Positions 1 to 6,259 of a DNA stretch of 6,994 nucleotides are shown one piece after another (position 1 is the first letter of the stretch; each line of letters begins with the position of its first letter). Below the pieces are notes generated by a model. The model did not search any database. It was not told the origin of the DNA and was given only the letters and a program-made list of their open reading frames with translations. The stretch lies in the NCBI GenBank assembly GCA_035527515.1, contig DATLAJ010000176.1:1-6994 (forward strand), written 5' to 3'. Origin of the DNA: a bacterium. GTDB lineage: Bacteria > B130-G9. The position numbers were made by a program, and so were the translations under genes.

Positions 1-11
1 GGAGGTGTTTG

Positions 12-167
12 ATGAATCTGAAGTGGGTGTATGACCTGGATGCTAAGGCGGTGGGGGTTCAAGCATACAACCCCCCCCGATGCCAATTTCCCCCCCTCAC
101 CGGTCATCTCACCATCCCCATAGCCCCGCTCCAATGGCAAGCAAACAGGGTGTTGGCACAGAGGTAG
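12..167 (+). CDS. Possible 51-residue mini-ORF at left edge
   Basis: An ATG at 12 follows a strong Shine-Dalgarno-like GGAGGTG (1-7) at a good distance, and the frame stays open for 51 codons to a TAG at 165-167. The first 20 or so residues (MNLKWVYDLDAKAVGVQAYN) look protein-like. The rest is proline-rich because the frame crosses a G/C-run hairpin (GGGGGTT at 53-59 pairing with AACCCCC at 69-75) and two C-runs. I recognise no family. It may be the start of a gene cut by an inserted element, a leader peptide, or chance. The good ribosome site is the main support, and the homopolymer-driven tail is the main argument against. Confidence 0.25.
   Translation: MNLKWVYDLDAKAVGVQAYNPPRCQFPPLTGHLTIPIAPLQWQANRVLAQR
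53..75. other. G/C-run hairpin near left edge
   Basis: GGGGGTT at 53-59 pairs perfectly with AACCCCC at 69-75 around a nine-base loop that contains GCATAC. A C-rich stretch ending in CCCCCC follows at 90-96. The loop and the C-run followed by GATGC resemble the hairpin at 576-603, whose loop also contains GCATAC and which is followed by GCATGATAGCG. This could be the tail of a further copy of the repeated element described below, but the similarity is too short to be sure. Confidence 0.4.
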
Positions 168-176
168 AATTTCACT

Positions 177-194
177 GAGCAAAACTTTCTCTCG
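177..194 (+). repeat. Conserved 18-base box, left copy
   Basis: GAGCAAAACTTTCTCTCG occurs here and again, identical, at 6260-6277, about 6.08 kb away in the same orientation. The bases before it are also similar (a T-A-rich AATTTCA-like stretch in both copies). It is the best-conserved block of the longer diverged repeat. It could be a protein-binding or recombination site, or a core part of a structured RNA. Confidence 0.75.
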
Positions 195-249
195 CGAATG
201 AATCTACATAGGCCTGTGTGGTAGAGCCTCGATAATTCTGAAGTGGTAT

Positions 250-320
250 CACTGCCGAGGGCATGCGCGTAACCATTACGTAACTGGTTACACGTGGTTA
301 CTGGTTACACCGCCGAGGGC
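250..320. repeat. GTAACC/GGTTAC inverted array bracketed by GCCGAGGGC repeats
   Basis: CACTGCCGAGGGC at 250-262 and CACCGCCGAGGGC at 308-320 bracket a cluster of short inverted units: GTAACC at 269-274, GTAACT at 280-285, and GGTTAC at 286-291, 296-301 and 303-308. Several alternative hairpins are possible, since each forward unit can pair with any of three reverse units. A further CACTGCCGAGGGC lies at 449-461 and a CACTGCCGCC at 471-480. The array sits in the interval between two conserved blocks of the left element and has no obvious counterpart in the right copy, so it is an insertion or expansion specific to this copy. Confidence 0.6.
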
Positions 321-612
321 CACGATAGGGATTCTTAGTCTGCTATGACCACTACAGCGATGCTTTCTCACGCTCTGCTCCCGAAGTAGTGTCAGACATC
401 AACTAGGTCAGTGCTAGTCCCAATTCGGCTTGTAGTTCTGAGGACGTGCACTGCCGAGGGCCAGGTGTTGCACTGCCGCCAAGGAGGTCACGCCCGTGGG
501 GCGGCTCAAACGACATGCGTGATGGGGGGTTGATATGCACATAGGTAGTTCCCACCTTGGGAGGTGAAGGATGATGGGGAGAACAGCATACGCATGTTCC
601 CCCGCATGATAG

Positions 613-723
613 CGCCACCACGTCAGCCAACGTGTCTATTCGCTCAAGCTCGGCAAAGTCTCCTTCTCCGGCCTGCCGGATGAGCTGCAACAGGACAAGG
701 AGACTCTTAAGCGGCTGTTTCTG
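613..723 (+). pseudogene. Short coding-like remnant, C-terminal end of an unknown protein
   Basis: In this frame the stretch 613-723 has no stop until TAA at 721-723. It translates to a protein-like sequence ending in SGLPDELQQDKETLKRLFL, with a natural mix of charged and hydrophobic residues. There is no start codon with a ribosome site, and the frame is closed by a TAG at 610-612. I do not recognise a family. It may be the last 30 or so codons of a gene whose front was lost where the left structured element ends, or a chance reading. The coincidence between its beginning and the end of repeat similarity makes a junction at about 613 plausible. Confidence 0.3.
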
Positions 724-731
724 TAAAGCCT

Positions 732-797
732 CCCGTGTCTAGATGTATGTCCTGCTAACACGGGCGGCGGTGGTGTGAACCCTTCAGGATCAGGGTT
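732..797. other. Two hairpins after the remnant
   Basis: CCCGTGT at 732-738 pairs with ACACGGG at 758-764 around a 19-base loop. AACCCT at 778-783 pairs with AGGGTT at 792-797 around an eight-base loop. Neither is followed by a T-run, so they are not clear rho-independent terminators. The stretch from 724 to 1005 holds no gene that I can support, only these hairpins, the one at 855-879 and the promoter candidate. Confidence 0.35.
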
Positions 798-854
798 GGG
801 ACTCATCGCCTACTCCTGCCGAAGCCAATTGAGTGCTGAACAAAATCGCCACTT

Positions 855-879
855 GATCTTTGTCCAAATGGGAAAGATC
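855..879. promoter_or_regulatory. Inverted repeat upstream of the SIR2 gene promoter
   Basis: GATCTTT at 855-861 and AAAGATC at 873-879 form a perfect seven-base inverted repeat with an 11-base centre. It lies about 35 to 55 bases upstream of the candidate -35 box. It could be an operator for a dimeric regulator or a hairpin in an upstream transcript. No T-run follows. The function is inference from position only. Confidence 0.3.
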
Positions 880-911
880 AGGGCAACAGATTCTCCGATT
901 CCCGTATCGGG

Positions 912-940
912 TTCCCGGTATTGCCTGACCCGTGTATTAT
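912..940 (+). promoter_or_regulatory. Candidate sigma-70-type promoter for the SIR2 gene
   Basis: TATTAT at 935-940 is a good -10 hexamer. TTCCCG at 912-917 is a weak -35 (three of six consensus bases) with 17-base spacing. A small CCCG-TAT-CGGG hairpin (901-911) lies immediately upstream. Transcription would start near 947, giving a leader of about 65 bases before the SIR2 start. It is the best promoter-like pair noticed in the leader, but the -35 is poor. Confidence 0.35.
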
Positions 941-994
941 GCACATCAGATTGAGGCGGGTTTCTTCTGGTTTAGGTAGCACCGTTGTTCTGGC

Positions 995-1000
995 AAGGGA
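995..1000 (+). promoter_or_regulatory. Ribosome binding site for the SIR2 gene
   Basis: AAGGGA lies five bases before an in-frame TTG (1006) and 11 bases before ATG (1012). Spacing favours TTG slightly and codon type favours ATG. The two starts differ by only two residues, so the product is unaffected. Confidence 0.45.
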
Positions 1001-1011
1001 CGTGATTGAAG

Positions 1012-4000
1012 ATGAGTAACGTGCAGCGTTTCTCGGATCAGCGTCATGTAGAGCAAATACGCAAGAGACTATGGTGCGGGCGAGAATTCGGCCAAGCAGC
1101 AGTCATGGTCGGGGCAGGTTTTAGCCGCAACGCGGCGAGAACCTCTGACAGGATTCCTCCTTGCCCATTGTGGGGCGAATTAGCTTCCCGGTTCTTTGAC
1201 GACCTTTATCCCGGCGACACAATTCCCGAAGCAAAGAGAAAGAAGCTAAAGTCGAAAGCTATTAAGGGATCTGGGGCATTGAAGCTCGCCAGTGAGTACG
1301 AACACACATTTGGGCGTGCCGCGCTCGATAGGCTGCTTCAAGAGGAGATACGTGACACGAGCTATAATCCGGGCCACCTTCACAGATTGCTTCTCTCACT
1401 GCCGTGGTCGGATGTGTTCACAACCAATTACGACACTTTGCTTGAAAGAGCCTCGGCAGATATCTATGACAAGAAATACGATGTCGTCGTATGTCAGGAA
1501 GACATCCCCGGTCGAATGAAGCCGAGAATCGTTAAACTGCACGGGAGTTTCCCCTCCCATAGGCCATTCATCATCACCCAAAAGGACTACCATAGTTACC
1601 GCAGGAATTGCGCACCTTTCGTAAACATGGTTCAGCAGAGCATTATGGAGAACGTCTTCTGCCTGATCGGCTTCTCCGGGGATGATCCTAATTTCCAATG
1701 CTGGACTGACTGGGTACGCGAGAACTTGGGAGCCCACACACCCAAGATTTACCTTTGCGGCCTTTTGAGTCTGTCTGCGCGGAGGAGACAGGAGCTTGAG
1801 ACTAAAGGAATAATCCCAATAGACCTTTCACCAATATTCCCGGAGTCAGAATGGCACGACGTTAAGATCCGCCATGCGAAGGCGCTCGAATGGTTTCTCT
1901 TGGACCTTATGTATGGTAAACCGCCTGACGTGACGACCTGGCCGAAGCCCACACCAACTAGTGTTTGGAAGCGAAGCGAGAGTCTGCCGCCCGTCCCGCC
2001 CGGGCCGGCTTCACTTCCGGATCTGGGCAGAGAAGATCCCGAGCGCCTGTCATTTGAGTCACTGGATGAGAGCAAGCTTAAGAGACTGCGTGAAAGCTGG
2101 GAACGTCAGAGGCTGAAGTATCCTGGGTGGGAGATTGCTCCTCCGGAAAACAGGGATGTGATCTGGGAAAAGACCAAATACTTGATCGACCCGGTCTTGA
2201 ACTCTGTCGCGCGTCTTCCACTTCCGCAGAACTTGTTCCTGCTTTACGAGCTGAATTGGCGTTTAGAGAAAGCCTTCATGCCCCTGGTCGGCCACTGGCA
2301 CAAGAAGATGCTGGCCGTTGTACGAAGCTTCAACCCATATCCCAGCCTAGTAGAGCTCGAGGGAGCCACGATAAAGCCAGACATGGATGAGTATAGGAGC
2401 CTAGATTGGCGCCTCGTCGGCGAGCGTTGGGTCAAACTCGCTTTTGCGCTCGCAAGGAAGGCGAGGGAGGATCTAGACCAGAGGAGCTTCGATCAATGGA
2501 TGGGTCCTCTCGAGAAGATTGTGGGACGAAACAAGAAGTGGCAGGCCAGGTGGTTTTACGAGAAAGCCCTATTCCATCTCTCTCGTCTAGAGCAGGTGGA
2601 AGCCAGAAAGACAATAGACGAGTGGCCTCTTGTGCAAGACCTCCCATTCTGGAACGTGAAGCGGGCGTCTATACTTGCTGAGCTCGGAGAGCTCAAAGAT
2701 GCGAAGAAGGTTGCCCAAGATTCCTTGAACACTATCCGTTCCGGCCTCGATGCATATTCTGCAAATTATTCTCTTCTATCCCAAGAGGGTTGGACGATGC
2801 TCCTCTTGCGGTCCATCCGCCGGCGTGAACTCAAATCCGAGAGCGACCTTGAGCAAGTAGAGAAGAACCGATGGGTAAGACTGGAGGAATACTCATGCAA
2901 TCCCCTGTCTCAGGTGAAGCACTTGGAGTCAGAGCTCTCAGGACCGCCTCCCCAACCCTCGCGCTACAAGCAAGTCAAGAAGGATTTTGACAGGGGAGGG
3001 GTTACCGTCACGAACCTCGCTGCAACGGGCTTGAGCATTTTTGATTTCCGTCAGGCGTTCGTTTGTCTTCGGATGCTTGAGGAAAGTGGGTGCGGTCATG
3101 CCACCCTCCCTTCTGAAATGGTCATAAAGGCTTGTGAATGGGTGGCGCCATTTGCACCACTTCTGTCTCTAACCTCAATGATTAGATCGGGAAACAAGAA
3201 GGGAATTGAGGATCATTTCGACCGGGTTCGTGTCGCCACGTTATCAACAGATCAAGTGAATGTGCTCAACGACATGTTCACGACGGGCATGGGACAAGCA
3301 GTTGGGCATCTTGCTAGGAATCAGCATGAGATCAATCTATGGCAAACGAGTTTTTCTCAACGCCTTGTTGACACACTCTCAGTGCTACTATCCCGCCTCT
3401 GTCTCCGGCTATCTGCTGAGCAGCTTGAGAGTCTATTCGACTCGGCAATGAGAATGTATGAGCACTATCTCTTCGCCGCATGCTATTTATTTCACGAGTC
3501 CCTTGGCGCCATTTTCCGCCAGCTCCTGTCCTCAATGCCCGAATCAATGACCCTGGAGAGAATGCCGATATTGCTCTCGCTGCCCATCCCGACTGAGATG
3601 GGATTCAAAGTGGCCATGCGTGAGCGGTGGGTAGAGCCCTTTGATTGCATTGTGTGGCCAGAAGCCATGAAATTGGACACGGGTTTCGAACGATCCACAT
3701 GGGCCGCTCCCATCGCTAATCTCATCCGTGTCGTGAAGGACGGCGCGCCGGAGGCAAGGACGCGGGCAGTGTGCAGGTTGGCAAAGATCAACGAGATAGA
3801 GGCATTGACCGATGAGGAGAGAGCCTCCTTCGCTAAGGCTTTGTGGTCGAGAACTAACGCAAAGAGCAGGCTCCCATCCGTTAGGTTCTTCTTCGACTCT
3901 GCCTTCCTGTCCCTTCCAGAACCGAAACCTGGGATGGCCAAAGAGAGACTATCCGACCACCTTCTGGCGACGACATTCCCGCCTGTAATAGCCAGGGACG

Positions 4001-4926
4001 ATAAAGGGGGTATCCGTATGGATTTTCACCTCGTTGAGGAGAAGTATGCTCAAGAGTGGCTCATCGCAACACTTCCTTTGTTTCCGTCGGAACAGCAGGA
4101 AATGAGATGTATAGACTGGGGTGCTGAAGAGGCACTGGCGCTCTTCCAGAAGGTGGATAGCACATGGGCTGGGGAGAAGGCCGATTTCCTGAACGGCCAG
4201 CTGATCCGAGACTTCAAAGACAGGCTGCGATTGCGCTTTGACACTTTGGTTACATTGATGGCTGAGGTGGTCTTGCCCAGACTCGGCTCAATCGATGACT
4301 CGAGCATGAAAGACCACGCTCTCAAAATGCTCGATGAGATGGACCGTTCAGGAATTTGTGTCCTCTCGGCCTTGTCCATGACTCTTTTCATTGAGCGAGG
4401 CTTAGTTGACGAGACCGCCTCGAGGCTTCGCGTTGGGCTGAACTCCACGAAAGAGAAGGAAGTCAATGATTCGATCTCTGGTCTTTTTTTCTGGCTTCTT
4501 CACAGTGAAAGAGGCAGCATCCCCGTACCGCCTGCGGACCTATTGAATGATCTGATCAACAAGATTGTGGCTCGAAGCCAGCCGGGTCTCTTGGCGGCGC
4601 TGCACACGGTCTCAACCATCATTCGGAACCTCCCTGCTCTCTTAAATGAAAGGCAATGCGGCTTGCTTTGCGCTGCTCTTGGTTATCTTCAAGAGGTTAC
4701 CCGGTTGCCGAATGAAGCGGAAAGGCAACGAGTCTCCATCCTTCCAACAGCGATTCCGATTCACGACCTACCCAAGTATCAGGGAGCTGCTGCAAAGCTG
4801 GCTTACGGTCTCCAAGGCCTTTACCGGAGTAGGAAGATGCCGATTCCTGACGCCGTCCGTAACTGGCATGCGATGTCCAAAATCAGCCCGTTGCCAGAGG
4901 TCAAGCGTGTATTGCAGCAGCCCTAG
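1012..4926 (+). CDS. Large SIR2-domain protein, probable anti-phage NAD+ hydrolase (defence-associated sirtuin type)
   Basis: This encodes about 1,304 residues from ATG 1012 (TTG 1006 is an alternative). Residues about 25-300 form a SIR2_2-type Rossmann domain. It shows the NAD-binding GAGFS (34-38), then FTTNYD (136-141) with the catalytic-type Asn139, KLHGS (175-179) with the catalytic-type His177, and IGFSGDDPNF (219-228). In defence sirtuins such as DSR2 and ThsA, equivalent Asn and His residues are needed to cleave NAD+, so an active enzyme is likely. A proline-rich linker (about 306-343) separates it from nearly 1,000 residues of mostly helical sequence. Residues about 503-600 look like TPR-type helix pairs; the rest matches nothing I recognise. 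By analogy, this part would sense a phage component and oligomerise. No signal peptide or membrane segment is seen, so it is cytoplasmic. The frame is intact. The size is nearer the largest single-gene SIR2 systems than the roughly 1,000-residue DSR2; exact subtype is unassigned. Confidence 0.9.
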   Translation: MSNVQRFSDQRHVEQIRKRLWCGREFGQAAVMVGAGFSRNAARTSDRIPPCPLWGELASRFFDDLYPGDTIPEAKRKKLKSKAIKGSGALKLASEYEHTFGRAALDRLLQEEIRDTSYNPGHLHRLLLSLPWSDVFTTNYDTLLERASADIYDKKYDVVVCQEDIPGRMKPRIVKLHGSFPSHRPFIITQKDYHSYRRNCAPFVNMVQQSIMENVFCLIGFSGDDPNFQCWTDWVRENLGAHTPKIYLCGLLSLSARRRQELETKGIIPIDLSPIFPESEWHDVKIRHAKALEWFLLDLMYGKPPDVTTWPKPTPTSVWKRSESLPPVPPGPASLPDLGREDPERLSFESLDESKLKRLRESWERQRLKYPGWEIAPPENRDVIWEKTKYLIDPVLNSVARLPLPQNLFLLYELNWRLEKAFMPLVGHWHKKMLAVVRSFNPYPSLVELEGATIKPDMDEYRSLDWRLVGERWVKLAFALARKAREDLDQRSFDQWMGPLEKIVGRNKKWQARWFYEKALFHLSRLEQVEARKTIDEWPLVQDLPFWNVKRASILAELGELKDAKKVAQDSLNTIRSGLDAYSANYSLLSQEGWTMLLLRSIRRRELKSESDLEQVEKNRWVRLEEYSCNPLSQVKHLESELSGPPPQPSRYKQVKKDFDRGGVTVTNLAATGLSIFDFRQAFVCLRMLEESGCGHATLPSEMVIKACEWVAPFAPLLSLTSMIRSGNKKGIEDHFDRVRVATLSTDQVNVLNDMFTTGMGQAVGHLARNQHEINLWQTSFSQRLVDTLSVLLSRLCLRLSAEQLESLFDSAMRMYEHYLFAACYLFHESLGAIFRQLLSSMPESMTLERMPILLSLPIPTEMGFKVAMRERWVEPFDCIVWPEAMKLDTGFERSTWAAPIANLIRVVKDGAPEARTRAVCRLAKINEIEALTDEERASFAKALWSRTNAKSRLPSVRFFFDSAFLSLPEPKPGMAKERLSDHLLATTFPPVIARDDKGGIRMDFHLVEEKYAQEWLIATLPLFPSEQQEMRCIDWGAEEALALFQKVDSTWAGEKADFLNGQLIRDFKDRLRLRFDTLVTLMAEVVLPRLGSIDDSSMKDHALKMLDEMDRSGICVLSALSMTLFIERGLVDETASRLRVGLNSTKEKEVNDSISGLFFWLLHSERGSIPVPPADLLNDLINKIVARSQPGLLAALHTVSTIIRNLPALLNERQCGLLCAALGYLQEVTRLPNEAERQRVSILPTAIPIHDLPKYQGAAAKLAYGLQGLYRSRKMPIPDAVRNWHAMSKISPLPEVKRVLQQP

Positions 4927-5037
4927 TGACCGACGACAGAGACTGCTCCAATGGACTCAAGGCTGCTGTAACGCCTCCTCGCAAAGGGGGAAGGCAGCGA
5001 CCTCGGCCCCAGGATCGATCTCGAGGATCATCTTGTT

Positions 5038-5499
5038 TTGTTTGGGCTGTTTCCCATGTTATCGGAGGCATTTTTCGGCTGGTGCGATGCAGAAGCCGTG
5101 CTGAAATGCCGCAAATCCTGTCGGGACAAGGCTCTCAAGGTATTCAATCATCCACGCAAAATCTCGGCTATCATCGACACTTGCAGACAGGTTGCGATGG
5201 CTGGCTTTGAGAAGTTCAAACATCTTATTGAGACTGGTGGGGTCTACTTTTTGGGAAGGCTTGATTTCATTGGGCCTGTTACGCGGTATCATCTTGCGAA
5301 GAACATAGGCCTTGACGTGGCAAAACCGGATAGGCATCTCGCCAGAGTGGCAAAGGCGGCCAATTTCGATTCTCCAGACCGTCTTTGTCGCGCCATAGCT
5401 GATGATACTGCCGACCGGGTCTCTGTTGTCGATCTCGTCATATGGCGTTTTGCGACTATCGAGCCGGGTTACGTGAAGCACTTCTCGGTATCCGTCTAA
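5038..5499 (+). CDS. HhH-GPD-like DNA glycosylase fold protein, N-terminally truncated
   Basis: The C-terminal two-thirds resembles base-excision glycosylases of the HhH-GPD superfamily. From the TTG at 5038, the hairpin-helix-hairpin region is FIGPVTRYHLAKNIGLDVAKPDRH (in two parts, residues 77-90 and 91-100). Asp98 lies where the catalytic Asp of endonuclease III/MutY lies; the lyase Lys position is Val81, so a monofunctional or non-catalytic protein is expected. The conserved-looking tail VSVVDLVIWRFATI (residues 128-141) suggests an intact C-terminus. Family members normally carry an additional N-terminal helical part, which is missing here. No good start exists: candidates are TTG 5038 and ATG 5056, both with poor ribosome sites. 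The open frame reaches back only to 4972. A GTG at 4926 overlapping the SIR2 stop opens a different frame, so a +1 shift near the AAAGGGGG run (4983-4990) could join them. A decayed gene is equally likely. It lies directly after the SIR2 gene. Confidence 0.55.
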   Translation: MFGLFPMLSEAFFGWCDAEAVLKCRKSCRDKALKVFNHPRKISAIIDTCRQVAMAGFEKFKHLIETGGVYFLGRLDFIGPVTRYHLAKNIGLDVAKPDRHLARVAKAANFDSPDRLCRAIADDTADRVSVVDLVIWRFATIEPGYVKHFSVSV

Positions 5500-5536
5500 C
5501 CCTGTCCGAGGCTCCAAGCACTACACATACGGTCGT

Positions 5537-5947
5537 ATGGTTGCGGATGTTATCCTAATTGACGGCCGCGACTTGAGCAGGATGCTCGTCGCCAGCGGGC
5601 ATGCTTGGTGGTATCGCGAGTATGTGCCCAACGACAAAGTTCTTGAGCTTCTGGAGAACGAGTCGCGCAAAGCCAAGCGGGGTCTGTGGGCCGACTTAAG
5701 CCCTATACCGCCTTGGGAGTTCAGACACGGGACGTCTCCTGCATCCACACATAAGAATCAACCCAGCCCGAATGTGACGCCCCCCGATAGGTGGAATAGA
5801 CAGACGACAGTTTACATCACGAGAACCGGCAGCAAATATCATCGGGGGAACTGTCGATATTTGCGCACGAGCAAGATACCGATCAGCCTGGCTGAGGCTA
5901 AACGCATGGGATACACACCGTGCAAGGTATGCAAGCCGCCGCATTGA
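5537..5947 (+). CDS. Truncated thermonuclease (SNase-like) C-terminal half fused to a His/Cys zinc-type module
   Basis: Residues 1-62 match the C-terminal half of staphylococcal-nuclease homologues: VADVILIDGRDLSRMLV, then GHAWWYREYVPND, then AKRGLWAD and PPWEFR. A low-complexity linker (about 64-90) leads to residues 91-136, a small domain often found behind bacterial SNase domains, with H102-x3-C106 and C129-x2-C132 as likely metal ligands. The N-terminal half with the first active-site Asp, Arg and Glu is absent. The YGR motif holding the remaining catalytic Arg (R87 in the S. aureus enzyme) lies in frame just before the only possible ATG, and no start exists upstream up to the TGA at 5474-5476. 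No ribosome site precedes the ATG. It is therefore probably a non-catalytic remnant, although the zinc module is intact. It begins 37 bases after the glycosylase-like gene. Confidence 0.7.
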   Translation: MVADVILIDGRDLSRMLVASGHAWWYREYVPNDKVLELLENESRKAKRGLWADLSPIPPWEFRHGTSPASTHKNQPSPNVTPPDRWNRQTTVYITRTGSKYHRGNCRYLRTSKIPISLAEAKRMGYTPCKVCKPPH

Positions 5948-6156
5948 TGCAAGTGAGACACATCGTAATCGCAATAGCAGTCGGACTGACGGCCCTGGCC
6001 TTCGTGCTGGGACTCATCACAGACGACACACCGACGTATGCAGAGATTGAGCATAGCTGGATAGAGGATAGGTATCTCGACGACAACCAGCGCGAGTTCG
6101 GCATCCTGGGCGCTGCGGCCACGTGTGAAGCGATGCGCGAGATACAGCCGGATTAA
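5947..6156 (+). CDS. Small single-pass membrane protein, translationally coupled
   Basis: The 69-residue product starts at ATG 5947, whose A is the last base of the preceding TGA (TGATG overlap), a typical arrangement for translational coupling. An in-frame GTG at 5920 would add nine residues but buries the overlap, so the ATG is preferred. Residues 5-24 (HIVIAIAVGLTALAFVLGLI) form one hydrophobic segment preceded by Arg and His, so it is a membrane anchor or uncleaved signal sequence. The remaining 45 residues are acidic, with one Cys at 60. I recognise no family. Coupling to the nuclease-type gene suggests joint expression. It could be a toxin-like, anchor or accessory subunit, or a gene broken at its 3' end. 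Confidence 0.55.
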   Translation: MQVRHIVIAIAVGLTALAFVLGLITDDTPTYAEIEHSWIEDRYLDDNQREFGILGAAATCEAMREIQPD

Positions 6157-6259
6157 CGGACTTCATCGCAGCCAAACACCCTCCCGCGCAGAGAAGAGAG
6201 CCATCCACTTAGATAGGCTTCCAATGAACCTTCTCGTGTGGTCGGGACTGTAAAATTCA

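Larger units (their letters stand above)
165..614 (+). ncRNA. Left copy of a repeated structured element (putative ncRNA)
   Basis: This non-coding stretch has a diverged partner at 6251-6650 in the same orientation. Shared blocks in order are the 18-base box at 177-194, TTCTGAAG at 236-243, CTAGGTCAGTGC at 403-414, CTTGTAGT at 429-436 and CACTGCCGCCAAGG at 471-484. Three hairpins follow: CGCCC/GGGCG (491-503), CACCT/AGGTG (553-566), and a nine-pair stem with one bulge (GGGG, A580, GAACA against TGTTC, CCCC; 576-603). The last is followed by CCCCCGCATGATAGCG. The partner keeps hairpins at the same places in the order with different paired bases, which argues for RNA structure rather than a protein remnant. 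Similarity stops near 614. The strand is inferred from the shared orientation with the gene block. I cannot place it in a known RNA family. Confidence 0.5.

Noticed and set aside
402-418. tRNA D-arm-like stretch (ACTAG, GTCAGTG, CTAGT)
   Set aside because: No acceptor, anticodon or T-arm can be placed around it, and the right copy keeps CTAGGTCAGTGC but loses the stem.
403-690. A 95-codon open frame on the minus strand
   Set aside because: It crosses the hairpins of the left structured element, its composition is Cys/Pro/His-rich and low in hydrophobic structure, and it has no ribosome site. It is most likely the reverse of non-coding sequence.
855-879. Rho-independent terminator
   Set aside because: The stem is AT-rich with a large loop and no T-run follows.
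3492-3941. A 149-codon minus-strand open frame inside the SIR2 gene
   Set aside because: It is fully embedded in a well-supported gene on the other strand and has no recognisable domain. The same holds for the minus-strand frames at 1396-1737, 1749-2075 and 4050-4466.
4646-5104. A 152-codon + strand frame spanning the end of the SIR2 gene
   Set aside because: It is the shifted frame of the SIR2 C-terminus and of the gap after it. It has no start signal and no family features.
5059-5517. A 152-codon minus-strand open frame
   Set aside because: It is antisense to the glycosylase-fold gene, whose + strand translation carries clear HhH motifs. The minus translation shows none.
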